Source of the DNA: Hymenobacter arizonensis
Lineage (GTDB): Bacteria > Bacteroidota > Bacteroidia > Cytophagales > Hymenobacteraceae
Length of the DNA stretch: 64,000 nt
NCBI RefSeq assembly: GCF_900115775.1
Contig: NZ_FOXS01000004.1
Location: 1 to 64,000, forward strand
Direction of reading: 5' to 3'
The translations under genes were made by a program, and so were the position numbers. Every line of letters starts with the position of its first letter. Within the stretch, counting starts at the first letter, position 1. The notes beneath the pieces are model-generated. The model ran no database searches and was not told the DNA's origin. It saw only the letters and a list, made by a program, of their open reading frames with translations. This document shows positions 59,196 to 64,000 of the stretch, in pieces.

Positions 59196-60425
59196 ATGCA
59201 CTCACTCTTTTCCCGTTCGCGGCTGTTTCTGTTAGGTGGCTTGCTGGCTGTTGCAGCCACGTCGCATGCCCAATCCGAACAAAATCAAGGTGTCATCACC
59301 ACGGCCGTTCCCATCCTCACCCTCAGCCCCGATGCGCGTGCTTCGGCCCTGGGCGAGGCGGGCGTTGCTACTTCGCCCGATGCTAACTCGGGGTTTTTCA
59401 ACGCGGGTAAGCTGGGGTTTGTGCCCTATAAATACGGGGCCTCGGCTTCGTACTCGCCGTGGCTGCGCAACATCACCGACGACATGAGTTTGTCGTACCT
59501 CTCGGGCTACGGCAAAATTGGCCAGCGCTCGGCTCTGGGTGCTTCGCTGATGTATTTTGACCTCGGTACCATTGATTACCGCACCGGCGGCAACTTGCCC
59601 GCTGGCTCGTTTAGCCCCAAGGAATATGCCCTCACGGTTTCCTACGGCCAGCAGCTCACCGATAACTTCGGCGTGGGCATCTCGGCCCGGTACATCCGCT
59701 CCAACCTTGTGGGCACGGTGAACGGCAACGACGCCCGCCCCGGCAACGCGGCCGCCGTCGACTTGGGCGCTTACTACTCAAAGGATGCCACCATTGGCAC
59801 GGGCTTGTACAACCTGGCTTTCGGCGCCTCCATCACCAACATCGGCAATAAGATAACCTATAACGACGCCGAAAACCCCAGCTTCCTGCCAACCTCGCTG
59901 AAACTGGGCACGGCCCTGACCCGCGAGATTGACCAGTACAACAAAATCACGCTGGTATTCGATGCTACCAAGCTGCTGGTGCCATCGCCGTACTACGAGC
60001 CGGGCGTGTTGCGCAACGACCCGCGTATCGTTGCCCGCAACCGCGAAATTGCTAACAAACCCATTGTGAGCGCCATGTTGGGTTCGTTCAACGACGCTCC
60101 CGGTGGTTTCAAAGAAGAGCTGCGCGAAATCAACCTCTCGACCGGCATCGAGTACAACTACAACGACCTGCTGTATGCCCGCGGTGGCTACTTCTACGAA
60201 GCGCCCGACAAAGGCGACCGCCAGTACGTGAGCTTGGGCTTGGGCGTCCGCTATCAGGTGTTCGGCATCGACGGCACTTACCTGGTGCCTACCGGCAACA
60301 ACTCGCAGAATAACCCGTTGGCCCAAACCATTCGGATATCCCTGCACTTCAACCTGAACAAGCTGGCCGAAGCCTTCGACGAAGGCGGGGCCGGTGGCAC
60401 CAGCGGCGACTTGCCTACCAACTAA
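59196..60425 (+). CDS. porV: T9SS outer-membrane shuttle PorV (LptO)
   Basis: A 409-residue outer-membrane beta-barrel protein. The ATG at 59196 gives a signal peptide (LFLLGGLLAVAATSHAQ). The body contains PDARASALGEAGVATSPDA and barrel strands typical of PorV/FadL-like proteins. It collects cargo from the translocon and delivers it to PorU. It ends just before the hairpin at 60464. Confidence 0.92.
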   Translation: MHSLFSRSRLFLLGGLLAVAATSHAQSEQNQGVITTAVPILTLSPDARASALGEAGVATSPDANSGFFNAGKLGFVPYKYGASASYSPWLRNITDDMSLSYLSGYGKIGQRSALGASLMYFDLGTIDYRTGGNLPAGSFSPKEYALTVSYGQQLTDNFGVGISARYIRSNLVGTVNGNDARPGNAAAVDLGAYYSKDATIGTGLYNLAFGASITNIGNKITYNDAENPSFLPTSLKLGTALTREIDQYNKITLVFDATKLLVPSPYYEPGVLRNDPRIVARNREIANKPIVSAMLGSFNDAPGGFKEELREINLSTGIEYNYNDLLYARGGYFYEAPDKGDRQYVSLGLGVRYQVFGIDGTYLVPTGNNSQNNPLAQTIRISLHFNLNKLAEAFDEGGAGGTSGDLPTN

Positions 60426-60463
60426 GCAGCCAGGGGCTTAGCCCTGCTGCTGCCCGAACAACG

Positions 60464-60522
60464 TCATGCTGAACGCCTCGAAGCGGCAATTCTGCTTCGA
60501 GGCGTTCAGCATGATTTTCTTT
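60464..60522 (+). terminator. Hairpin-type terminator after porV, CATGCTGA repeat relative
   Basis: A 21-base perfect stem (60464-60484 with 60494-60514) around a 9-base loop, followed by TTTTCTTT. The arms begin with TCATGCTGAAC and are related to the GTCATGCTGAGC elements, without a long loop. It can act as an intrinsic terminator of porUV. Confidence 0.75.
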
Positions 60523-60581
60523 ATAGTACCTGCCTCAAGGCGTCAACAATCAACGCCTGGGCTACTCACTCAATCAACATT

Positions 60582-61889
60582 ATGCTCGACCGTACCGTCG
60601 CTCCTCCCGTTCAGCCGCTGGCCCGCGTAACGCTGCCCGCGGCCGACGTATCTAACCTGCCCAGCGGTGCCCGCCTGCACGTGCTTGCCAACGCTGCCCA
60701 GCCCGTGGTGCGCCTGCAAGTGGTGTTCCGGGCCGGCAAAACTACCGAACACAAGTCCGGCCTGGCTTCCCTCACGGCCCGAATGCTGCTGGAGGGCACC
60801 ACCACCCGCACCGCCCGCCAAATTGCCGATGAGGTGGCCTTCTACGGCGCCTCGCTGGAGTGCGACGCTGGCTACGACCGCTCCACGCTCACCCTTTATT
60901 GCCTGACCCGGCACCTGCCCGCCCTGCTGCCGCTGGTGACCGACGTGCTCACCCACCCGGCCTTTCCCGAAGCCGAGCTGCAGCAGCTCAAAACCCGCAC
61001 CATTCAGAACGTGCGCGTGGAGCGGCAGAAAACCAGCTTCCTGGCCTCCGAGCGGTTCAATGAGCTGCTCTTTGGCTCCGAAACGCCGTATGGCCGGCCC
61101 TTCGACAGCGACGCGTACCAGGCCCTGACGGCCGATGAGGCGAAGCTTTTTCATCAGGCCGCGTACGCTTTTGGCAATGCCGAAGTGTTTCTGTGTGGCG
61201 ATGTAGCGGCCGAGCGCGAGTTGGTGGCCGCCGCGTTTAGCGTGGTGCCATCTGGCGCCCAGCAGCTCATTGCCTCACCGGCCGCTGGCCTAGCCGGTAT
61301 TCCTAGTGGGGAAGCGGTAGTGCTCCCCAGCCGCGTGGTGGTGGCAGGCAGCCTGCAGGCTTCCGTGCGCATGGGCCGCAGCTGGCCCGCGCCCACCCAC
61401 CCCGATACCCACCGCCTCAAGCTGCTGGTGAACGTATTCGGCGGGTATTTCGGCTCTCGCCTGATGCGTAACATTCGCGAAGACAAGGGCTTGACCTACG
61501 GAATTTACGCCAGCGTGGCGCCCCGCGAGCTTGGGGCCAACCTCATTATCGGTACCGACGTGAAGGGCGAAAGCGCCGACTTCACCGTGAGCGAAATCGA
61601 AATGGAAATGCGCCGCCTGCAGGAAGAGCTGATTCCGGCTGAGGAGTTGGAAACGGTGAAGAACTACCTATTGGGCAAGTTTGCTAACGAGCTATCTACG
61701 GTGTTTGAGCAGTGCGACAAGTACAAGACGTTGGTCTTCATGGGCCTGCCAGAGAGCTACTACACCGATTTCATGCAGCAGACCGAAGCTGCCGATGCCG
61801 AAACCCTACGGGAGCTGGCGCGGGAGTACTTGTCGCCGGCCACTATGAAAGTGGTGGTGGCGGGGCCCGTAGATGGTCCGATGGATTAA
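60582..61889 (+). CDS. M16-family protein without the zinc-binding motif
   Basis: A 435-residue soluble protein with two M16 domains and no signal peptide. The active enzymes have HxxEH in the first domain (GLAHLLEHM-like). Here the stretch is GLASLTARMLLEGT, so the histidines and the glutamate are gone. The R/Y substrate pocket (NIREDKGLTYGIYAS) in the second domain is kept. M16 proteins often act as pairs of an active and an inactive subunit; this would be the inactive partner, but no active one is in the window. Confidence 0.88.
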   Translation: MLDRTVAPPVQPLARVTLPAADVSNLPSGARLHVLANAAQPVVRLQVVFRAGKTTEHKSGLASLTARMLLEGTTTRTARQIADEVAFYGASLECDAGYDRSTLTLYCLTRHLPALLPLVTDVLTHPAFPEAELQQLKTRTIQNVRVERQKTSFLASERFNELLFGSETPYGRPFDSDAYQALTADEAKLFHQAAYAFGNAEVFLCGDVAAERELVAAAFSVVPSGAQQLIASPAAGLAGIPSGEAVVLPSRVVVAGSLQASVRMGRSWPAPTHPDTHRLKLLVNVFGGYFGSRLMRNIREDKGLTYGIYASVAPRELGANLIIGTDVKGESADFTVSEIEMEMRRLQEELIPAEELETVKNYLLGKFANELSTVFEQCDKYKTLVFMGLPESYYTDFMQQTEAADAETLRELAREYLSPATMKVVVAGPVDGPMD

Positions 61890-61935
61890 GCTTGCTACCT
61901 GTCCGAATTAAAAATGCCCTCAGCATGAACTGAAG

Positions 61936-61997
61936 GCAGCCCTAAAACAAAAGGCCCCGTTGCTTGCAAGCAACGGGGCCTTTTGTTTTAGGGCTGC
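61936..61997. terminator. Perfect 62-base palindrome between convergent genes
   Basis: Bases 61936-61966 are the exact reverse complement of 61967-61997, a 31-base arm with no loop. The inner part GGCCCCGTTGCTTG is GC-rich and flanked by AAAACAAAA/TTTTGTTTT, which allows termination in both directions. It lies between the ends of the M16-like gene and the NDH-2 gene. Confidence 0.85.
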
Positions 61998-62031
61998 GCC
62001 CTAGGGAATGTGCCCGGCAGTAGCCTGAAAG

Positions 62032-63417
62032 CTAGGCTCTGCTTTCCGCCTCGGCCTGAATAGCCGGCGGCGTGGGGTTATACTCCGGCGTAGAGGTGCG
62101 ATGCTCGTCTCGCTTCTTGCCTTTGTCGTCTTTCATGTCGCGGCGGCTGAAGGGGCGAATGATGAGCCGCAGGGCTTGGTCGGTACTGAAGTAGCTGAAG
62201 GCCCAGTCCACGAAAGCCACCACTTTGTTGCGGAAGCCCACCAGCGTCATCAAGTGAACAAATAGCCAGGTTGCCCAGCCCAGAATGCCATTGAAGTGCA
62301 CGTTGCCGGGCAGGTCGACCACGGCTTTGTTGCGGCTCACAATGGCCATGGAGCCTTTGTTTTTGTACACAAAGTCTTTGGGAGTTTCGCCGCGCAGCAG
62401 GCGCATCAGGTTTTCGCCCAGTTGGTCGGCTTGCTGCTGGGCTACGGGTGCCAGCATGGGCATACCGCGGGGCATGTCTTCGGTTACCATGTTGGCCAGG
62501 TCGCCGATGGCGAAGATGTTGGCGTGGCCTTCTACCTGGTTCCAGCGATTCACGGTCACGCGCTTGTTGCGGGTCACCACTTCGGCGGGCAGGCCGGGCA
62601 CTTCGGCGCCGTTCACGCCGGCGGCCCAGACCAGGTTTTCGGTCGGAATGTATTCCGTATCGGAGTAGTAGGCCCGACAGTTTTCAAAGTTTTTGATGGA
62701 GGTGTTGAGCATCACCTTCACACCCAGCTCGTCGAGGTAGCGCTTGGCATCGGACTGCGAGGCTTCCGACATGGGCCCGAGTAGGGCAGGGCCGGCTTCA
62801 ACCAGAAAAATCTGCATCGACCGCAAATCCAGCTCGGGGTAGTCTTTGGGCAGCACGTGCTTGCGCATCTCGGCCAGCGAGCCGCTGATTTCGACGCCCG
62901 TGGGGCCGCCGCCCACCACCACGATGTTCATGAGAGCCTGCCGTTCGTTCGGGTTCTCCATCAGGAGCGCCTTCTCGAAGTTCTGGAAAATGAAGCTCCG
63001 CAGGTTCAGGGCATTCGGGATGCTCTTAATCTGCATGGCGTTGCGCTCGATGCTTTCCAGGCCGAAGAAATTGGTGAGCGAGCCCGTGGCTAGCACTAGG
63101 TAATCGTAGCGGATGTTGCCGACGCTGGTGACCACCGTGTTGCTGGCCGGGTCGACCCGCTGCACGTCGGCCATGCGGTAGTAAAAATTCTTCCGACCCG
63201 CAAAAATTTTGCGAATGGGGTAGGCAATGCTGCCGGCCTCGAGGGCACCGGTGGCCACCTGGTAAAGCAGGGGCTGAAAGTTGTGGTAGTTATTACGGTC
63301 GACCACGACCACCTGCACGGGAGCATTGCGCAGGGACTGGGCCAGGCGCAGGCCGCCAAAACCGCAGCCAATAATGACCACGCGCGGGTTAGCCGAAACG
63401 GGAAGGTTGGTATCCAT
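62032..63417 (-). CDS. ndh: Type II NADH:quinone oxidoreductase (NDH-2-like)
   Basis: A 461-residue FAD protein, peripheral to the membrane, that oxidises NADH and reduces quinone without proton pumping. The FAD turn is IIGCGFGG (G17, G19, G21); the NADH-binding turn is VVVGGGPTGVE. The segment FAIGDLANM is the second FAD contact. A hydrophobic helix near the C-terminus (GWATWLFVHLMTLVGF) fits membrane anchoring. The last about 40 residues are charged. It stands next to complex I genes only at a distance. Confidence 0.93.
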   Translation of the reverse strand: MDTNLPVSANPRVVIIGCGFGGLRLAQSLRNAPVQVVVVDRNNYHNFQPLLYQVATGALEAGSIAYPIRKIFAGRKNFYYRMADVQRVDPASNTVVTSVGNIRYDYLVLATGSLTNFFGLESIERNAMQIKSIPNALNLRSFIFQNFEKALLMENPNERQALMNIVVVGGGPTGVEISGSLAEMRKHVLPKDYPELDLRSMQIFLVEAGPALLGPMSEASQSDAKRYLDELGVKVMLNTSIKNFENCRAYYSDTEYIPTENLVWAAGVNGAEVPGLPAEVVTRNKRVTVNRWNQVEGHANIFAIGDLANMVTEDMPRGMPMLAPVAQQQADQLGENLMRLLRGETPKDFVYKNKGSMAIVSRNKAVVDLPGNVHFNGILGWATWLFVHLMTLVGFRNKVVAFVDWAFSYFSTDQALRLIIRPFSRRDMKDDKGKKRDEHRTSTPEYNPTPPAIQAEAESRA

Positions 63418-63527
63418 GGGATAAAGCTAGAGTTAACCCTTACTTTACCCGGAAAGCCTTCAATATGTTGCCGCTAGCCCGCGTTTGGGGCCGGCTGCCA
63501 GGGCCATTTGCGAGCGGCCGGGACCTA

Positions 63528-64000
63528 TTAATCGTCGTTGTCCTTCTTCTTGAACTCGCCTTTTTTTACCTGCTGAATCAACTGTAGCCAGCTGAAGGGA
63601 TTGAGCAGCGGGTTGTTGGAGTATTGGCTGGGGCCCATGCCTTGGCGGCGGTCATATTCAAGTTGCTGCTGCTGCATGGTTTGCCGAAAATTTGCCGTCG
63701 GGCCCATGGGCTGCGAGTTGAAGATGCGGCGCATGAGCTGCTCGTTTAGGTTGTCGGCGGCAGCGGTGCCCTTTTCGGTGGGCAGGCGCAAGGCCAGGAA
63801 GGCTTTTTTGAAGTCGCGCTCGGTGGTGTAGGGAAATACCCGAACCTCGCCCAGCATGGTGGCATCTTCCTGCAGCTGAATGATGACGGAGTAGCTCTGG
63901 CGTTGGAAATCGGGCGGAATGACGATGGTTTGGTTGGCGTAGCCCAGCGAGCGAATCACGATGCTGTCGCCGGCCAGCACGGCCATCGAGAAGTAGCCGT
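63528..64000 (-). CDS. Carboxypeptidase-like regulatory domain protein, start outside the window
   Basis: The C-terminal 157 residues of a gene whose start lies beyond 64000. The first visible residues (GYFSMAVLAGDSIVIRSLGY) are the end of a CarboxypepD_reg-like beta-sandwich domain, as found at the N-terminus of many Bacteroidota exported and TonB-dependent proteins. A short conserved extension (VRVFPYTTERDFKKAFLAL) and a polar, Gln/Asn-rich tail ending in KKGEFKKKDNDD follow. Confidence 0.7.
   Translation of the reverse strand, partial: GYFSMAVLAGDSIVIRSLGYANQTIVIPPDFQRQSYSVIIQLQEDATMLGEVRVFPYTTERDFKKAFLALRLPTEKGTAAADNLNEQLMRRIFNSQPMGPTANFRQTMQQQQLEYDRRQGMGPSQYSNNPLLNPFSWLQLIQQVKKGEFKKKDNDD

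Noticed and set aside
1..64000. tRNA genes, insertion sequences, phage genes, integrases
   Set aside because: I saw no cloverleaf with a TTCGANNC arm in the gaps and no transposase, integrase or phage structural protein. A tRNAscan-type search would be needed to exclude tRNAs fully.

Overview
The window is about 64 kb of chromosome from a Bacteroidota bacterium, most likely class Cytophagia and close to Hymenobacter. The reasons are: type IX secretion (T9SS) genes (PorU, PorV, a PorZ-like protein) and C-terminal sorting-domain-like proteins; a short NuoG without the large molybdopterin domain; promoter -7 boxes of the form TAnnTTTG with no clear Shine-Dalgarno sites; and a GC-rich background, about 60% by eye. 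The genus is an inference from gene content and protein style. Nothing here is a plasmid, phage or insertion sequence; the region is mostly core genome with a few low-GC accessory genes.

Layout. 1-330: tail of an rRNA operon (last bases of 23S, the 5S gene, a GC-rich terminator). 416-5335: rodA and a glycosyltransferase-like membrane protein, converging on a second such membrane protein and a conserved two-domain protein. 5373-9757: ferredoxin, thymidine kinase, PorZ-like propeller and recO. 9767-14115, minus strand: an NrnA-like DHH phosphoesterase followed by four exported FKBP-type prolyl isomerases. 14281-25525: housekeeping genes (ndk, AAA ATPase, nucleoside MFS, ene-reductase, sodA, tadA, aspS), two small exported proteins, a low-GC immunity-like gene and a DUF1624 membrane protein. 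26046-34867, minus strand: nuoA to nuoJ of respiratory complex I, ending at a terminator without nuoK-N. 34969-42351: exported proteins, pruA, dNMP kinase, HAD phosphatase, UbiA prenyltransferase, cold shock protein, IscX, ferredoxin and a DUF2520 Rossmann protein. 42565-48567, minus strand: cytochrome c maturation genes ccmB, C, D, E, an exported protein and ccmF. 48771-53340: a very large TolB-like/beta-barrel protein and a DAO-type flavoprotein. 53487-61889: MBL hydrolase, pssA, porU, porV and an M16-like protein. 62032-64000: type II NADH dehydrogenase and the 3' part of a carboxypeptidase-like-domain protein.

How the genes fit together. Two electron entry points to the quinone pool (complex I and NDH-2) lie with genes for cytochrome c heme attachment, so much of an aerobic respiratory chain is assembled from this region. 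Three of the four known proteins of the T9SS attachment complex (PorU, PorV, PorZ) are here. The exported FKBP cluster and the DHH gene resemble the gldI neighbourhood of gliding bacteria, which suggests a folding service for exported or outer-membrane proteins.

The most unusual non-coding feature is a set of intergenic inverted repeats, mostly 90-113 bp. Four nearly identical copies in the same orientation fill four consecutive gaps of the nuo operon (J/I, I/H, H/G, G/F). A related copy fills D/C and an unrelated one fills C/B. Further relatives lie at 38417, 39262 and 60464, and two other sequence families share the architecture at 21468 and 41031. I did not find a clearly new multi-gene system. 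The repeat families, the FKBP array, the CxxxY-type CcmE and several proteins that appear to have lost catalytic residues are the parts most worth following up.
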